This document shows, in pieces, positions 33,306 through 57,284 of a DNA stretch of 64,000 nucleotides (position 1 is its first letter; each line of letters begins with the position of its first letter). The DNA is from Allonocardiopsis opalescens (lineage in GTDB: Bacteria > Actinomycetota > Actinomycetes > Streptosporangiales > Streptosporangiaceae). Location of the stretch: positions 62,001 to 126,000 of the forward strand of contig NZ_PVZC01000002.1 in the NCBI RefSeq assembly GCF_003002095.1, in the 5' to 3' direction. Both the position numbers and the translations under genes were made by a program. The notes beneath the pieces were generated by a model. It was given only the letters and a program-made list of their open reading frames with translations, was not told where the DNA came from and did no database searches.

Positions 33306-36300
33306 GGGTGCTCCCCTCGCTCGGCGCGCCTGTTGTCGAGGAAGGCGAACAGCTCCTCGTCGGAGGTCCAGTCCGCCTCGGCCGGCTCGGCCGGCTCCGC
33401 CGCCTCGGGCGGGGCGTGCCGCCGCCGCAGGCCGGCCGCCAGTTCGTGCAGCCGCCGCTCGACCAGCGCGGCGGTGCCGGCGTCCACCGCCAGGGTGTCG
33501 ACGGCCTCGGCGAGCCGGGCCAGCTCCGGCGGCAGCGCCGGGCCGGCCGGCCGCTCGGGTTCGCGGTCGACGGCGAGCAGCCCGGCCAGGTGCGCCGCCA
33601 CCGCCGCGGTGGTCGGCCGGTCGAAGACCAGGGCGGCCGGGAGCCGCAGCCCGGTCGCCCGCGCCAGCCGGTTGCGCATCTCGACGGCGGTCAGCGAGTC
33701 GAAGCCGAGCTCGCGGAAGGCCGCGTCGGCGCGCACGGCGTCGGTGTCCCGGTGGCCGAGCACCGCGGCCGCCGTCCGCCGGACCAGGTCGACCAGCACC
33801 GGCAGCGGGTCGGGTGCGGCGGCGAGCCTGCCGTGCAGCGCGGCGGCCGCGTCGGCTTCCTCGGCGGCGGCGCCCGCGGTGCGGCGCGCCGGGCCGGCGG
33901 GCCCGGCGGCGACCAGTCCGCGCAGCACCACCGAGAGCCCGCCCTCGCGCGACCGCGCGGCGAGCGCGGCCCGGTCCAGCAGCATCGGGTAGCTGACGGG
34001 CTCCGGGCCGGCCAGGGCGGCGTCGAACAGCCGCAGCGCGGTCCCGGTGGGCATCGCCCGCAGCCCCGCCGCCGCGATCCGCTCGCGGTCGCGCTCCGAC
34101 AGGGTGCCGCTGAGCCCGCTGCTGTGCGCCCAGAAGCCCCAGCCGAGCGAGCGGGTCGGCCGGCCGCGCGCGCAGCGGGCGGCGGCGAGCGCGTCCAGGT
34201 ACTGGTTGGCGGCGGCGTAGGCGCCCTGCCCGGGGCCGCCGAGCACGGCGGCCGACGAGGAGTACAGCACCACCGCGGCCGGGTCGTGCGCGGAGGTGAG
34301 CGCGTCCAGGTGGCGGGCCGCGGCGACCTTGGGCCGCAGCACGCCGGCCACCCGCTCCGGGGTCAGCGACTCCAGCAGGGCGTCGTCGAGCACGCCCGCG
34401 GTGTGCACCAGCGCGGTCAGCGGCCGCGGCAGCCCGGCGAGCACCTCGGCGAGGGCCGTCGCGTCGGCCGCGTCGCACGCGCGGGCCTGGACGTCGGCGC
34501 CGAGCGCGGTCAGCTCGTCGACCAGCTCGGGGGGCGGCCCCGAGCGGCTCGCCAGGGTGAGGTGCCGGACGCCGTGCCGGGTGACCAGGTGGCGGGCGAG
34601 CAGGCCGCCGAGTGTGCCGGCGCCGGTGATCAGCACGCTGCCGCCGGGGTCCAGGGCCCGCGGGAGGGTCAGCACCACCTTGCCGACGTGCCGGGCCCGG
34701 CTGACGTGGGTCAGCGCGTGCCTGGCCTGCCTGATGTCCCAGGCGCGCAGCGGCGGCGGCGCCAGTGCGCCCCGCTCGAACAGCTCGCCCAGCTCGGCGA
34801 GCATCGCCGCGATCCGGTCGGGGCCGGCGTCCATCAGCTCGAAGGGCAGGTACTCGGCTCCCGGCAGGCCCGCGCGCAGGTCGGTGCGGCCCATCTCCAC
34901 GAAGCGGCCGCCCGGCCGCAGCAGCCGGGCGGAGGCGTCGACGAACTCGCCGGTCAGTGAGTTGAGCACCACGTCGGCGCCCTCGGCGAAGACCCGCTCG
35001 AACTCGGTGGTCCGCGACGAGGCCAGCCGGTCGGCGGTCAGGCCGAGCGGCGCCAGCGCCGGCCACTTCGCCGGGCTCGCGGTGCCGAGCACCCGCGCTC
35101 CGAGGTGGTTCGCGACCTGCACCGCGGCCATGCCGACGCCGCCCGCGGCGGAGTGCACCAGCACGGTCTCCCCCGGCCGCAGCTTCGCCAGGTCGCGCAG
35201 CGCGTACCAGGCGGTGAGGAAGGCGGCCGGCACGCTCGCCGCCTCGGCGAAGCCCCACCCCTCGGGGATCGGCGCCAGCAGCCGGTGGTCGGTGACGGCC
35301 TCGGCGGCGAAGCCGCCGGCGGCCAGGCCGTACACCCGGTCCCCCGGCGTGAGTGAGGTGACCCCGGCGCCGGTCGCGGTGACGACGCCCGCCAGCTCGA
35401 CGCCCATCGTGCCCTCGCCCGGGTACATGCCGAGCGCGATCAGCACGTCGCGGAAGTTCACCCCGGCGGCGCGCACCTCGACCCGCACGTCGAGCGGGCC
35501 GAGCGGCCGCTCGGGCACCCGCACCGGCGCGATCCCGCCGATCGTGCCCGGCTCGGCCGGAGCCAGCCGCCACTGCCGGTGCGCGGGGAGGTCGAGCAGC
35601 TCGGGGTCTGCCGCGGCGGTCAGCCGCGGCACCGACACCCGTCCGTACCGGACGGCCGCCTGCGGCTCGCCGGTGCCGACCGCCGCGCCGAGCGCCTGCG
35701 CCGACGCCGCTTCGCCGTCGAGGTCGACCAGGGTGAAGCGGCCGGGGTGCTCGGCCTGGGCGGAGCGGACCAGCCCCCACACGCTCGCCTGGACGGGGTC
35801 GGGCGCCGGGTCGTCCGGCTCGGCGGCCACCGCCCCGCGGGTGAGCAGCACCAGGTCGGCGGCTGCGAAGCGCTCGTCGGCGGCGAGATCCCGCAGCAGG
35901 GCGAGCACGGCGTCCAGCACCGGTCCCGGATCGCCGTCCGCGCCCTCCGGGCAGCGCACCACCAGCGGCCCGCCGGCGGACGCGGCCTCGCGGGCGCGCT
36001 CCAGCGGCACCGGCTCGGGCAGCGCCGCGGGGGCGGCGGCGGTGACGGGCTGCCAGTCCAGGCGGTGCGCGCCGGGCGGAGGCGCCACCGAGGCGGGCCG
36101 CAGCCGCAGCCGGTCCACGTGCGCGACCGGGGCGCCCAGCGGATCGGTGAGGGTCAGCGCCACCGCGTCCGGTCCGGCGGGCGCCACGCGCACCCGCAGC
36201 TCCGTCGCCGCGGCGGCGTGCACCCGGACCCCGCTGAAGGCGAAGGGCAGGTTCAGCCGCTCCGGCTCGGCCAGGAAGTCGCCGCAGGCCACCGCCTGCA

Positions 36301-39300
36301 CGGCGGCGTCCAGCAGCGCGGGGTGCAGCACGTAGCCGTCCGGGCGCAGCCCCTCGGGGAGGGCCGCCTCGGCGAAGACCTCGCCGCCGCGCCGCCAGGC
36401 GCGCCGCAGGCCGCGGAAGGCCGGGCCGTAGCCGTAGCCGGCCGCGGCGGCCGCCGCGTAGTGGCCGTCCAGCGCGACGGGCTCGGCGCCAGCGGGAGGC
36501 CAGGCCGCCGGGGCGCCGGCGGCGGGCCCGCCCGGGTCCGGGGCGAGCGTCCCGGTGGCGTGCCGGGTCCAGTCGGGCTCGCCCTCCGGGCGGGCGTGCA
36601 CGGCGAGGGCCCGGCGGCCCTGGGCGTCGGCGGGCGCCACCCGCACCTGGACCTGGGTGGCGCCCTCGGCGGGCAGTTCCAGCGGCGCCAGCAGCGTCAG
36701 CTCTTCCACGGCCGCGCCGCAGCCGTCACCGGCGGCGACCGCCAACTCCAGGAAGGCGGTGCCGGGCAGGATCACGGTGCCGCCGGCCGCGTGGTCGGCC
36801 AGCCACGGCTGCTCGGTGCGCCCGAGCGCGCCGGTCAGCAGCAGTTCGCCGGTCTCGGGCAGCTCGGCCAGGGCCGGCGCCAGCGGGTGCCCGGTCGCGT
36901 CCAGGCCGGCGGCGCGCACCCCGCCCGCGCCCTCGGCGGCGGCCGCCCAGAACCTGCGGTGCTGGAAGGGGTAGACCGGCAGGGGGACGTGCCGCCGGTA
37001 CGGGCCGGGGAAGGCCGGCGTCCAGTCGACCTCGACGCCGTGCACGTGCGCCTCGGCCAGCGAGCGCAGGAAGCGGTCGAGCCCGCCCTCGTCGCGGCGG
37101 AGCGTGCCGAGGGCGACGGCGTCCTCGCCCGCCTCGATCACCGGCGCCAGCACCGGGTGCGGGCTGCACTCGACGAAGGCCGTCACGCCCTGAGCGGCCA
37201 GCGCCTGGACGGCGTCGTGGAAGCGGACCGGCTCGCGCAGGTTGCGCACCCAGTACTCGGCGTCCAGTTCGGCGGTGTCGACCCGCTCGTTGCGGACGGT
37301 GGAGTGGAAGGCCAGCTCGCCCGGGCGCGGCGCGAGCCCGCGCAGCGCCTCCCGCAGCTCCGGCACCAGCGGGTCCACCTGGGCGCTGTGCGAGGCGTAG
37401 GCGGCCGGGACCGTGCGGGTGCGCAGCCCGTCGCGCTCGCAGGCGGCGGCCAGCGCGGCCAGCGCCTGCGGCGTTCCGGCGACGGTCACCGAGCGGGAGG
37501 AGTTGACCACCGCGATGTCGAGGGCCGCCCCGAAGGGGGCGATCCGCTCGCGGACCTCGGCGAGCGGCGCGGCGACCGACAGCATCCCCCCGGAGCCGAC
37601 GATGCGGGTGGCGATCCGCGAGCGCAGCGCCACGGCGCGCGCGCCGTCGGCCAGCGACAGCCCGCCCGCCACGCAGGCCGCGGCGATCTCCCCCTGGCTG
37701 TGCCCGACCACGACGGAGGGGACGACGCCGTGGTGCCGCCACAGCGCGGCGATCGAGACCATCACCGCCCACAGCGCGGGCTGGACGACGTCGACCCGGT
37801 CCAGCTCGCCGCCCTCGCGCAGCAGGTCCAGCGGCGACCAGTCCAGGTGCGGCGCCAGCGCCCGCGCGCACTCCTCCATCCGCTCGGCGAAGACGGGCGA
37901 CTCCGCCAGCAGCCGCGCGGCCATGCCGGGCCACTGGGCGCCCTGGCCGGGGAAGACGAAGGCGACCCTGCGGGGCGCGGGCGCGTGCCCGGTGACGGCG
38001 GCCGCGTCGAGATCGGCCAGCCCGCCGAGGAGTTCGGCCCGCGAGGAGCCGATGAGCACGGCCCGGTGCTCGAAGGCGGTGCGGGTGCGCACCAGCGCGT
38101 GCCCGACTGCGGCCGGGTCCAGCTCCGGCTCGGCCGCGACGCGTTCGGCCAGCCGCTCGGCCTGCGCGGCCAGCGCGGCCGGGCTGCGCGCCGACAGCAC
38201 CCACGGGACGGGGCCGGCCGCGGCGGCGGGCTCCGGCGCGGGCGGGGCCGGGGGCGGCTCCTCGATGACCACGTGCGCGTTGGTGCCGCTGATCCCGAAG
38301 GACGAGACACCGGCCCGGCGGACCCGGTCACCGGCGGGCCAGGCCGCCGGCTCGGCGACCGGCCGCACCCCGTCCCACTCGATCAGCTCCGAGGGCCGCG
38401 CGCCGTGCAGGGTGGCCGGGATCCGCTCGTGGCGGAGCGCCAGCAGTACCTTGAGCACGCCCGCGAGCCCGGCCGCCGCCTGGGTGTGCCCGATGTTGGA
38501 CTTCACCGAGCCCAGCAGCAGCGGCCGGTCGGCGGGCCGGCCGCGGCCGTAGGCCGCGCGCAGCGCGCCGGCCTCGATCGGGTCGCCGAGCCGGGTGCCG
38601 GTGCCGTGGCCCTCGACCAGGTCGACGTCGTGCGGGGCGAGGCGGGCGTCGGCGAGCGCGGCGCGGATCACCCGCTCCTGGGCGGCGCCGCTGGGCGCGG
38701 TCAGCCCGTTGGAGGCGCCGTCGGAGTTGACGGCCGAGCCGCGCACCACCCCCAGCACCTCGCGGCCGGCGGCCCGGGCGGCGGACAGCCGCTCCACCAG
38801 CACCTGGACCACGCCCTCGGCGAGGCCGACGCCGTCGGCGCCCTCGGCGTAGGCGCGGCAGCGGCCGTCGCGGCTGAGCACGTCCTGGCGGGTGAAGTCC
38901 ACGAAGGTGTCGGGGCTGGACATCACCGTCACCCCGCCGGCCACGGCCATGGCGCACTCCCCGCGGCGCACCGACTGGACCGCGAGGTGCAGGGCCACCA
39001 GCGAGGCCGAGCAGGCGGTGTCGACGGTGAGCGCCGGCCCCTCCAGCCCGAGCGCGTAGGCGATCCGGCCGGACATGACGCTGCCGGTGTTGCCGGTGCC
39101 GAGGTGCCCCCACACGTCCTCGGCGCTGCGGGTGGCGACCGGGAAGTAGAACTGCCCGTTGCTGCCGACGAAGACGCCGGTGTCGCCGCCCTGGAGGGTC
39201 GACGGGTCGATGCCGGCCCGCTCGAACAGCTCCCAGGCGGTCTCCATCAGCAGCCGCTGCTGCGGGTCCATCGCCAGCGCCTCGCGCGGGGAGATCCCGA

Positions 39301-42300
39301 AGAAGCCGGGGTCGAAGTCGGCGGCACCGTCCAGGAAGCCGCCGAAGCGGGTGCTCGACGCGCCGGGGGCGGCGGGGTCGTCGGCGCACAGGGCCCGCAG
39401 GACCCAGCCCCGGTCGGTGGGGAAGGGCGAGACGGTGTGCCGGCCCGCGTCGATGAAGGACCAGTAGGACTCGGGGTCGCGGATGCCGCCGGGCAGCCGG
39501 CACACCGCCGCGGTGATCACCACCGGGTCGTCGTCGGCGGCCGCCACCGCCGCCGGCGGCTGCGCGGCGGACCGGCCCAGCATCTCGTCCAGCAGGTGGG
39601 CCGCCAGCCTGCGGACGGTCGGCCGGTCGAAGATCACCGTGCTGGCCAGCGGCAGCCCGGTGCGGGCGCGCAGCCGGTCGCGCAGCTCGACGGCGGTGAG
39701 GGAGTCCAGGCCCAGCTCGCGGAAGGCCCGGGTGGGGGCGGCCGAGGAACCGGGTGCCCGGCCGAGCGCGGCGGCCAGCTCGGCCTGCACGACCGACTCG
39801 ACCGCGCGGACCCGGTCGTCCTCGGCGAGCCCGCGCAGGGTGTCTGCGAACTCCGATCCGGCGGCGGCGACGGCGTCGGGGGCCGGCGCCCCCGGGAGCC
39901 GGCGCGCGAAGCCCGAGTCGCGCCGGGCCGCGAAGACCTCGCGGAAGGCCGGCCAGTCGGCGTCGACGGCGGCGAGCCGGTCGAGCCCGCCGCCGACCGC
40001 CCTGGCCAGCAGGTCCAGGGCTGTTTCCGCCGGCAGCGGCCTGAGCCCGGGGTAGCTCGTCTCGGCGCCCTCCCAGGGCGTCCACGCGATCGCGGTGGCC
40101 GGCAGCCCGGCGGCGCGGCCGGCGGCGGCCAGCGCGTCCAGGTAGGCGTTGCCGGCCGCGTAGCCGGCGCGGCCGGCGGTGCCCCACAGCCCGGCGACCG
40201 AGGAGAAGTACACCAGGGCGTCGACGGTGCCGGCGGGCTCGGCGGCGAGGAGTTCGTGCAGGGCCCGGGCGCCGGCCGTCCTGGCCGCCGTGGCCGCGGC
40301 GAGCTCGGCGGGGTCCGCGCCGGCCAGCGGGGCGGCCTCGGCCGGGGCGGGCAGGTGGAAGGCGGCGCGGACCGGGCCGGTGAGCACCCGGGCGAGCGCG
40401 CCGGGCTCGGCGGCGTCGACGTCCTCGACGGTGACGCGGCCGCCGAGGGCGCGCAGCCGCCGCACCGATTCGGCCGGCCGGCCGGGCACCCCGGTGAGCA
40501 GGACCTGTTCGACGGCGTCGTGCCCGGTGAGCCAGCCGGCCAGCGCCTCGCACTGGGCCGGCGTCCCGCCGACCACGACGGCCCGGCCCGACGGCCGCCA
40601 CACCGCACGCGGCAGCGGCACCGGCTCCAGGCTCGGAACCAGCGGCCCGCCGACCCGCAGCGCGATCTGGTCCTCGCCGGCCGGCAGCGGCCCGGCCGGT
40701 ACCCCGCCCGCGGCCGGCAGGTCGATCAGCCCGCCCCACACCTCGGGCTCCTCCAGCGCGGCGGTGCGGCCCAGGCCCCAGTACCGCGCCTGCTCGGGCA
40801 CGGGCTCCTCCCCCGGCGCGGCCGCGACGCCGCCGCGGGTGAGCACCCGCAGCGGGGCGGGCGCGTCCAGGTCCGCGAGCGCCTGGAGCAGCGCCACCGT
40901 GGCCGGCAGGCCGGACGCGGCGTCCAGGGCGAGCAGCGACAGGACCTCGGTGCCGGGCCCGCCGAGCAGCGGCCGCAGCGCCGCGGCGTAGCGGGCCCGG
41001 TCGGGTGCCGCGGTGTCGACGGCGAGGACGCGCGGATCGGGGCCCGCCAGTGCTTCGAGCCCGTCCGGCACGGCGGTACCCGCTGGCACCACCAGCACCC
41101 GGTGCCGCGCCGGGGCCGCCTCGCCGGCCTCCGGCGCGGGCGCCCAGGCCAGCCGGTAGCCCAGGTCGGCGCGGGCTTCGGCCCGGTTCCCCGGCTCGAT
41201 CCAGAAGCGGTCGCGCCGGAACGGATAGGTGGGCAGCGGCAGCGGGCGCGCGCCGCGCGGCCCGAACACCCGCTCCCAGTCGACGGCCACGCCGCGGGCA
41301 TACGCCTCTCCGAGCGCCGCGCGGAAGCGGCGCGGCCCGCCCTCGCCGCGGCGCAGCGTGCCGACCGCGGCCGCGCCCGCGGCGTCGACGGCGGGCACCA
41401 GCACCGGGTGCGGGCTGCACTCGACGAACACGGTGGGGCCCTGGGCGGCCGTCTCCCGCACCGCGTCGTGGAATCCGACGGTGGCGCGCAGATTGCGCAC
41501 CCAGTAGTCGGCGTCGAGCCCGGCGGTGTCGATCACGGCGCCGTCGACGGTGGAGTGGAAGGGGACGCGGCCGGTGCGCGGCCGGATCGGGGCCAGCGCC
41601 TCCCGCAGCTCCGGGGCCAGCCGGTCGACCTGCGCGGAGTGCGAGGCGTAGTCCACCGGGAGCAGCCGGGTGTCGACGCCCTCGGCCGCCCAGCCCGCGG
41701 CCAGCTCGGCCAGCGCGGCCGGGTCGCCCGACACCACCACCGCGGCCGGGCCGTTGACCGCCGCGAGGGCGGCCCGGTCGCCGTGGCCGGCGATTCGCTC
41801 GGCGACCCGGGCGGCGGGCGCGGCCACGGCCAGCATGCCGCCGGCCCCGCTGAGCGCCCGCACCGCCCGCGAGCGCAGCGCGACCACCCGGGCGCCGTCC
41901 GCCAGGCTCAGCCCGCCCGCGACGCAGGCCGCCGCGATCTCGCCCTGGCTGTGCCCGATGACGACGTCGGGCTCCACCCCGTGGTGGCGCCACAGCGCGG
42001 CGAGCGCCACCATGACCGCCCACAGCGCGGGCTGCACGACGTCGACCCGCTCCAGCGCCGCGGCGTCGCCCAGCAGCTCCCGCACGGGCCGGTCGGTGTA
42101 GGGCGCCAGCGCCGCCTCGGCCTCGCCGAGCGCGGCGGCGAACTCGGGGGAGCGCTCCAGCAGTTCGAGCGCCATCCCCGGCCACTGCGCGCCCTGGCCG
42201 GGGAAGACCAGCGCGGTGCGCGGCGGCGCGGTCCCGGCGTCGGCCACCGGCCCGGTGGCGAGGGCGTCCAGCGCCGCGGCCAGTTCGGGCGGGTCCTCGC

Positions 42301-43864
42301 CGACCACCGCCGCCCGGTGCGCGAAGGGCGCGCGGTGCAGCGCCAGCGTGGCGCCGACCTCGACGGGGTCCGCCGCCGGCTCGCGGCGCAGCCAGGCGGC
42401 CAGCCGCGCCGCCTGCGCCCGGACGCCGCCGGGCTCGCGGGCGGTCAGCACCAGCGGCACCGCGCCGCGCGGGCGCGGCGCGGGCGGGTCCGCGGGCGGG
42501 GGCTCCTCGATGATCACGTGCGCGTTGGTGCCGCTGATGCCGAAGGCCGACACGCCGGCCCGCCTGACCCGCTCGCCGGCCGGCCAGTCCACCGGCTCGG
42601 TGACCAGCGCGACGGCGCCCGACGCCCAGTCCACGAACGGGCTGGGCTCGTCCACGTGCAGAGTGCGCGGGAGCGAGCCGTGCTCCAGGGCGAGCGCGAT
42701 CTTCAGCACGCCGGCGATGCCGGCCGCCGCCTGGGTGTGCCCGAGGTTGGACTTCACCGAGCCGAGCCGCAGCGGCCGCCCGGCGTCCCGGTCCCGCCCG
42801 TAGACGGCGAGCAGCGCCCGCGCCTCGACCGGGTCGCCGAGCCGGGTGCCGGTGCCGTGCGCCTCGACCGCGTCCACGTCGGCGGGGGCGAGCCCGGCGT
42901 CGGCGAGCGCCGCCCGGATCACCCGCTGCTGCGCGGTGCCGTTGGGCGCCGAGAGTCCGTTGGAGGCGCCGTCCTGGTTGACCGCGCTGCCCCGGACGAC
43001 GGCCAGCACCGGCCGGCCGGCCCGCCGCGCGTCGGCGAGCCGCTCCACCAGCACCAGCGCGGCTCCCTCGGCGAAGCCGACGCCGTCGGCGGCCGCGGCG
43101 AAGGAGCGGCACCGCCCGTCCGGGGACAGGCCGCGCTGCCGGCTGAACTCGACGAGGACGAAGGGGTCGGCCATCACGGCCACGCCGCCGACGATGGCCC
43201 GCGCGCAGTCGCCGCGGCGCAGCGCCTGCGCGGCCAGGTGCAGGGCGACCAGCGAGGAGGAGCAGGCGGTGTCGATGGTGAGCGCGGGGCCGGTCAGGCC
43301 GAGCACGTAGGCGAGCCGGCCGGAGGCGACCGCGGTGACGGTGCCGGTCAGCATCATGCCCTCGGCCTCGGGCGGGACGCCGCCGAAGCCGTAGCCCATG
43401 CTCGCGGCGCCCAGGTACACCCCGGTCGGGCTGCCGCGCAGCTCGCCGGGGAGCAGCCCGGCCCGCTCGGTCAGCTCCCAGGCGGCCTCCAGCAGCACCC
43501 GCTGCTGGGGGTCCATGGCCAGCGCCTCGCGCGGCGAGATCCCGAAGAACTCCGCGTCGAACAGGGTCGCCTCGTCCAGGAAGCCGCCGTGGCCGACGTA
43601 GCTGGTGCCCGGCCGCCCGCCGGTGGGGTCGACCAGGCCGGGCAGCGGCCAGCCGCGGTCGGCGGGCAGCGGCGCGACGACCTCGCCGCCGGAGTCCAGC
43701 AGCTCCCACAGCCGCTCCGGGTCGCCGATCCCGCGCGGGAAGCGGCAGGCCGCCGCGGTGATCGCGATCGGCTCGGACTCCAGTTCGGCGATGCGGGCGC
43801 GGGCGTCGCGCAGGTCGACCGCCGCGCGCTTGAGGTAGCGCGCGATCTCGTCCTCGGTCGCCAT
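33302..43864 (-). CDS. modular PKS, modules 3 and 4 (KS-AT-KR0-ACP; KS-AT-DH-ER-KR-ACP)
   Basis: 3520 aa from ATG 43864. Docking helix 1-28. Module 3: KS Cys201; AT Ser639 with YASHSAQVD (methylmalonyl); a KR-like region about 930-1290 whose NADPH loop reads [17 protein letters not shown] instead of TGGTGxLG, so inactive; ACP Ser1388. Module 4: KS Cys1618; AT Ser2056 with [11 protein letters not shown] with His2358 ([12 protein letters not shown]) and Asp2519 ([10 protein letters not shown]); ER about 2765-3070 with NADPH motif [17 protein letters not shown] about 3080-3260 with TGAGTLGG and LDD (B-type); ACP Ser3390. Module 3 should leave a ketone, module 4 a saturated methylene. Same order as pikromycin/DEBS modules 3-4. 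Confidence 0.96.
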   Translation of the reverse strand: MATEDEIARYLKRAAVDLRDARARIAELESEPIAITAAACRFPRGIGDPERLWELLDSGGEVVAPLPADRGWPLPGLVDPTGGRPGTSYVGHGGFLDEATLFDAEFFGISPREALAMDPQQRVLLEAAWELTERAGLLPGELRGSPTGVYLGAASMGYGFGGVPPEAEGMMLTGTVTAVASGRLAYVLGLTGPALTIDTACSSSLVALHLAAQALRRGDCARAIVGGVAVMADPFVLVEFSRQRGLSPDGRCRSFAAAADGVGFAEGAALVLVERLADARRAGRPVLAVVRGSAVNQDGASNGLSAPNGTAQQRVIRAALADAGLAPADVDAVEAHGTGTRLGDPVEARALLAVYGRDRDAGRPLRLGSVKSNLGHTQAAAGIAGVLKIALALEHGSLPRTLHVDEPSPFVDWASGAVALVTEPVDWPAGERVRRAGVSAFGISGTNAHVIIEEPPPADPPAPRPRGAVPLVLTAREPGGVRAQAARLAAWLRREPAADPVEVGATLALHRAPFAHRAAVVGEDPPELAAALDALATGPVADAGTAPPRTALVFPGQGAQWPGMALELLERSPEFAAALGEAEAALAPYTDRPVRELLGDAAALERVDVVQPALWAVMVALAALWRHHGVEPDVVIGHSQGEIAAACVAGGLSLADGARVVALRSRAVRALSGAGGMLAVAAPAARVAERIAGHGDRAALAAVNGPAAVVVSGDPAALAELAAGWAAEGVDTRLLPVDYASHSAQVDRLAPELREALAPIRPRTGRVPFHSTVDGAVIDTAGLDADYWVRNLRATVGFHDAVRETAAQGPTVFVECSPHPVLVPAVDAAGAAAVGTLRRGEGGPRRFRAALGEAYARGVAVDWERVFGPRGARPLPLPTYPFRRDRFWIEPGNRAEARADLGYRLAWAPAPEAGEAAPARHRVLVVPAGTAVPDGLEALAGPDPRVLAVDTAAPDRARYAAALRPLLGGPGTEVLSLLALDAASGLPATVALLQALADLDAPAPLRVLTRGGVAAAPGEEPVPEQARYWGLGRTAALEEPEVWGGLIDLPAAGGVPAGPLPAGEDQIALRVGGPLVPSLEPVPLPRAVWRPSGRAVVVGGTPAQCEALAGWLTGHDAVEQVLLTGVPGRPAESVRRLRALGGRVTVEDVDAAEPGALARVLTGPVRAAFHLPAPAEAAPLAGADPAELAAATAARTAGARALHELLAAEPAGTVDALVYFSSVAGLWGTAGRAGYAAGNAYLDALAAAGRAAGLPATAIAWTPWEGAETSYPGLRPLPAETALDLLARAVGGGLDRLAAVDADWPAFREVFAARRDSGFARRLPGAPAPDAVAAAGSEFADTLRGLAEDDRVRAVESVVQAELAAALGRAPGSSAAPTRAFRELGLDSLTAVELRDRLRARTGLPLASTVIFDRPTVRRLAAHLLDEMLGRSAAQPPAAVAAADDDPVVITAAVCRLPGGIRDPESYWSFIDAGRHTVSPFPTDRGWVLRALCADDPAAPGASSTRFGGFLDGAADFDPGFFGISPREALAMDPQQRLLMETAWELFERAGIDPSTLQGGDTGVFVGSNGQFYFPVATRSAEDVWGHLGTGNTGSVMSGRIAYALGLEGPALTVDTACSASLVALHLAVQSVRRGECAMAVAGGVTVMSSPDTFVDFTRQDVLSRDGRCRAYAEGADGVGLAEGVVQVLVERLSAARAAGREVLGVVRGSAVNSDGASNGLTAPSGAAQERVIRAALADARLAPHDVDLVEGHGTGTRLGDPIEAGALRAAYGRGRPADRPLLLGSVKSNIGHTQAAAGLAGVLKVLLALRHERIPATLHGARPSELIEWDGVRPVAEPAAWPAGDRVRRAGVSSFGISGTNAHVVIEEPPPAPPAPEPAAAAGPVPWVLSARSPAALAAQAERLAERVAAEPELDPAAVGHALVRTRTAFEHRAVLIGSSRAELLGGLADLDAAAVTGHAPAPRRVAFVFPGQGAQWPGMAARLLAESPVFAERMEECARALAPHLDWSPLDLLREGGELDRVDVVQPALWAVMVSIAALWRHHGVVPSVVVGHSQGEIAAACVAGGLSLADGARAVALRSRIATRIVGSGGMLSVAAPLAEVRERIAPFGAALDIAVVNSSRSVTVAGTPQALAALAAACERDGLRTRTVPAAYASHSAQVDPLVPELREALRGLAPRPGELAFHSTVRNERVDTAELDAEYWVRNLREPVRFHDAVQALAAQGVTAFVECSPHPVLAPVIEAGEDAVALGTLRRDEGGLDRFLRSLAEAHVHGVEVDWTPAFPGPYRRHVPLPVYPFQHRRFWAAAAEGAGGVRAAGLDATGHPLAPALAELPETGELLLTGALGRTEQPWLADHAAGGTVILPGTAFLELAVAAGDGCGAAVEELTLLAPLELPAEGATQVQVRVAPADAQGRRALAVHARPEGEPDWTRHATGTLAPDPGGPAAGAPAAWPPAGAEPVALDGHYAAAAAAGYGYGPAFRGLRRAWRRGGEVFAEAALPEGLRPDGYVLHPALLDAAVQAVACGDFLAEPERLNLPFAFSGVRVHAAAATELRVRVAPAGPDAVALTLTDPLGAPVAHVDRLRLRPASVAPPPGAHRLDWQPVTAAAPAALPEPVPLERAREAASAGGPLVVRCPEGADGDPGPVLDAVLALLRDLAADERFAAADLVLLTRGAVAAEPDDPAPDPVQASVWGLVRSAQAEHPGRFTLVDLDGEAASAQALGAAVGTGEPQAAVRYGRVSVPRLTAAADPELLDLPAHRQWRLAPAEPGTIGGIAPVRVPERPLGPLDVRVEVRAAGVNFRDVLIALGMYPGEGTMGVELAGVVTATGAGVTSLTPGDRVYGLAAGGFAAEAVTDHRLLAPIPEGWGFAEAASVPAAFLTAWYALRDLAKLRPGETVLVHSAAGGVGMAAVQVANHLGARVLGTASPAKWPALAPLGLTADRLASSRTTEFERVFAEGADVVLNSLTGEFVDASARLLRPGGRFVEMGRTDLRAGLPGAEYLPFELMDAGPDRIAAMLAELGELFERGALAPPPLRAWDIRQARHALTHVSRARHVGKVVLTLPRALDPGGSVLITGAGTLGGLLARHLVTRHGVRHLTLASRSGPPPELVDELTALGADVQARACDAADATALAEVLAGLPRPLTALVHTAGVLDDALLESLTPERVAGVLRPKVAAARHLDALTSAHDPAAVVLYSSSAAVLGGPGQGAYAAANQYLDALAAARCARGRPTRSLGWGFWAHSSGLSGTLSERDRERIAAAGLRAMPTGTALRLFDAALAGPEPVSYPMLLDRAALAARSREGGLSVVLRGLVAAGPAGPARRTAGAAAEEADAAAALHGRLAAAPDPLPVLVDLVRRTAAAVLGHRDTDAVRADAAFRELGFDSLTAVEMRNRLARATGLRLPAALVFDRPTTAAVAAHLAGLLAVDREPERPAGPALPPELARLAEAVDTLAVDAGTAALVERRLHELAAGLRRRHAPPEAAEPAEPAEADWTSDEELFAFLDNRRAERGEHP

Positions 43865-43906
43865 CCGGTGCGGTCCCTTCCTGCGGTGGGTGCGGTGGTG
43901 TCGTCG

Positions 43907-55246
<11,340 letters not shown>

Positions 55247-55294
55247 GCATCACACCCCCGAGATGTGAACCATTGGTTGATCATCAAGCCGGCC

Positions 55295-55314
55295 TTGTGG
55301 CAGGACTGCCACAA
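55295..55314. promoter_or_regulatory. cluster operator, copy 1 (PKS promoter region)
   Basis: TTGTGGCA-GGAC-TGCCACAA, perfect 8-bp arms. Lies 49 bp upstream of the PKS GTG start, and 32 bp (about three helical turns) from copy 2. Confidence 0.8.
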
Positions 55315-55326
55315 TTACTCTGCACT

Positions 55327-55346
55327 ATGTGGCAGGGGTGCCACAA
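55327..55346. promoter_or_regulatory. cluster operator, copy 2 (PKS promoter region)
   Basis: ATGTGGCA-GGGG-TGCCACAA; seven of eight arm positions pair. With copy 1 it fills the 128-bp gap between rmlA and the first PKS gene, so the PKS probably has its own regulated promoter. Confidence 0.8.
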
Positions 55347-55374
55347 TGCCTTGAAAGGAACAACAGGTGACTGA

Positions 55375-56298
55375 TCAACCAACGAGCGCGGTCGACGCTC
55401 CGCGCGATTCCGACTGTTGATCACGTGCCAATGCCACTGCCTGCACGTAATCGCCGTACGCCGATCTCTGCGCCCGCCCGAGCGCGGCGCACGCCGCGGC
55501 GTCGATGAAGCCGCGGTCGAGCGCGATCTCCTCCAGGCAGGCGATCCGCACGCCCTGCCGGTGCTCCAGCACCTGCACGTACTGCCCGGCCTCCAGCAGC
55601 GAGTCGGGCGTACCGGTGTCGAGCCAGGCGCAGCCGCGGCCGAGGTCGATCAGCCGGGCCTCGTCCTGCGCCAGGTAGGCCCGGTTGACGTCGGTGATCT
55701 CCAGTTCGCCGCGGTCGGACGGGCTCAGCCGCCCGGCGATCCCGACGGCCTGGGCGTCGTAGAGGTAGAGCCCGGTGACGGCCAGGTTGGTGGGGGCCCG
55801 CTCCGGCTTCTCGACGATGTCGACCAGCCGCCCGGCGCCGTCCACCACGCACACGCCGTAGCGCTCGGGGTCGCGCACCGGGTAGCCGAAGAGGGTGGCG
55901 CCGCGCTGCCCCCTGACGAAGTCCGCGACGCAGGAGCGTAACAGTGCGCCGAATCCATGCCCGTGGAAGATGTTGTCGCCGAGGATCAGCGCCACCGGTC
56001 CGTCGCCGATGTGATCGGCGCCGATCAGCAGCGCCTCCGCAATACCGCGCGGCGCTTCCTGCACCACATAGGTGAAGGAGACCCCCAAGTCCGAGCCGTC
56101 GCCGAGCAGGCGCTCGAAGGACGCTTTCTCATCGGGAACGGTGATGATCAATATCTCGCGGATGTCGGCCAGCATCAGCACGGAAAGCGGGTAATAGATC
56201 ATCGGTTTGTCGTAGACCGGCATCAGCTGCTTCGATACGCCGCGCGTTATCGGGTGCAGTCGGGTGCCGGCGCCTCCGGCGAGGACGATGCCTTTCAC
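55375..56298 (-). CDS. rmlA: glucose-1-phosphate thymidylyltransferase
   Basis: 307 aa from GTG 56298 with AGGAG 7 bases upstream. KGIVLAGGAGTRLHPITRGV is the nucleotide-binding signature, then KQLMPVYDKPMIYYPLSVLM, LILGDNIFHGHGF, VVEKPERA-like EKPERAPTNLAVTGLYLYD and GELEITDVNRAYL, all diagnostic for RmlA. Makes dTDP-glucose for the aminosugar. Its start overlaps the stop of the transporter ATPase (GTGA). Longer than the minimal enzyme by a short Gln/Ser tail. Confidence 0.95.
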   Translation of the reverse strand: MKGIVLAGGAGTRLHPITRGVSKQLMPVYDKPMIYYPLSVLMLADIREILIITVPDEKASFERLLGDGSDLGVSFTYVVQEAPRGIAEALLIGADHIGDGPVALILGDNIFHGHGFGALLRSCVADFVRGQRGATLFGYPVRDPERYGVCVVDGAGRLVDIVEKPERAPTNLAVTGLYLYDAQAVGIAGRLSPSDRGELEITDVNRAYLAQDEARLIDLGRGCAWLDTGTPDSLLEAGQYVQVLEHRQGVRIACLEEIALDRGFIDAAACAALGRAQRSAYGDYVQAVALARDQQSESRGASTALVG

Positions 56299-57284
56299 GG
56301 CGGACTCCTGTCGGGCGGTGGACTCGTCACCGGTTCGGTGCTCGGCGTCTGGGGCGCGGCGGCGTGGCAGGACACCACCGCACCGCCGAGTTCGCGGGGT
56401 GCCGGGACGGCGGTGCGGCAGGCCGCCACGGCGTCGGGGCAGCGCGGGTGGAAGGCGCAGCCGGGCGGCGGGTGCAGCGGTGACGGCGGCTCGGCGGCGG
56501 GCAGCCGCGAGGGCGGCGGTACCCGCCCGACCTCGGGCACCGCGTCCAGCAGCGCCCGGGTGTAGGGGTGGCGCGGAGCGGCCAGCACCGACTCGGTCGG
56601 CCCCCGCTCGCACACCCGCCCCAGGTAGAGCACCACCACCTCGTCGCAGAGCGCGCTGACCACGCCGAGGTCGTGCGAGATGAACAGCAGGGAGGCGCCG
56701 CGGTCGGCGACCGCCCGGTGCAGCAGGTTCACCACGCCGGCCTGCACGGACACGTCCAGGCCGGCCACCGGCTCGTCGGCGATGATCAGCTCGGGCTCGG
56801 CGAGCGCGGCCCTGGCGATCGCGACCCGCTGCGCTTGGCCGCCGCTGATCTGGTGGCGCCGGCGCCCGCCGTAGACCGCCGGGTCCAGGCCGACGTCCGC
56901 CAGGGCCGCGGCGGCCCGCTCGCGGCGGCGCGCCCGCGCGACGCCGGCCCAGCGCAGCGGCTCGGCCACCAGGTCGACCAGGGTGCGGTGCGGGTGCAGC
57001 GAGGCCACCGGGTCCTGGAAGACCATCTGGATGCCGCCCGGCCCGGGCCGGTGGCGCACCGGCCCGCCGGCGAAGGCGACGCTCCCGCCGCTGGGGGCGA
57101 CCAGTCCGGTGACGGCCTTGGCCAGGCTGCTCTTGCCGGAGCCGGACTCGCCGACCAGCCCGACCGTGCGCCCGGCCGGCACCGTGAAGGAGACGCCCCG
57201 CACGGCCTCGATCCAGCCGCCCGGCACCCGGTAGCGCACCTGGAGCCGGTCGACCACCAGCTCCGCGCCGCGCGGCCGCGTCAT
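56295..57284 (-). CDS. peptide-type ABC transporter ATPase (DppF/OppF-like)
   Basis: 329 aa from ATG 57284, overlapping the preceding ATPase stop. Walker A GLVGESGSGKSSLAKAV, ABC signature ISGGQAQRVAIARA, Walker B ELIIADEPVAGLD and the His loop SHDLG. The C-terminal oligopeptide-transporter extension has CAFHPRCPDAVAAC, the Cys cluster that in OppF/DppD-type ATPases can hold an iron-sulfur centre. One of two ATPases for the five-gene system. Confidence 0.93.
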   Translation of the reverse strand: MTRPRGAELVVDRLQVRYRVPGGWIEAVRGVSFTVPAGRTVGLVGESGSGKSSLAKAVTGLVAPSGGSVAFAGGPVRHRPGPGGIQMVFQDPVASLHPHRTLVDLVAEPLRWAGVARARRRERAAAALADVGLDPAVYGGRRRHQISGGQAQRVAIARAALAEPELIIADEPVAGLDVSVQAGVVNLLHRAVADRGASLLFISHDLGVVSALCDEVVVLYLGRVCERGPTESVLAAPRHPYTRALLDAVPEVGRVPPPSRLPAAEPPSPLHPPPGCAFHPRCPDAVAACRTAVPAPRELGGAVVSCHAAAPQTPSTEPVTSPPPDRSPP

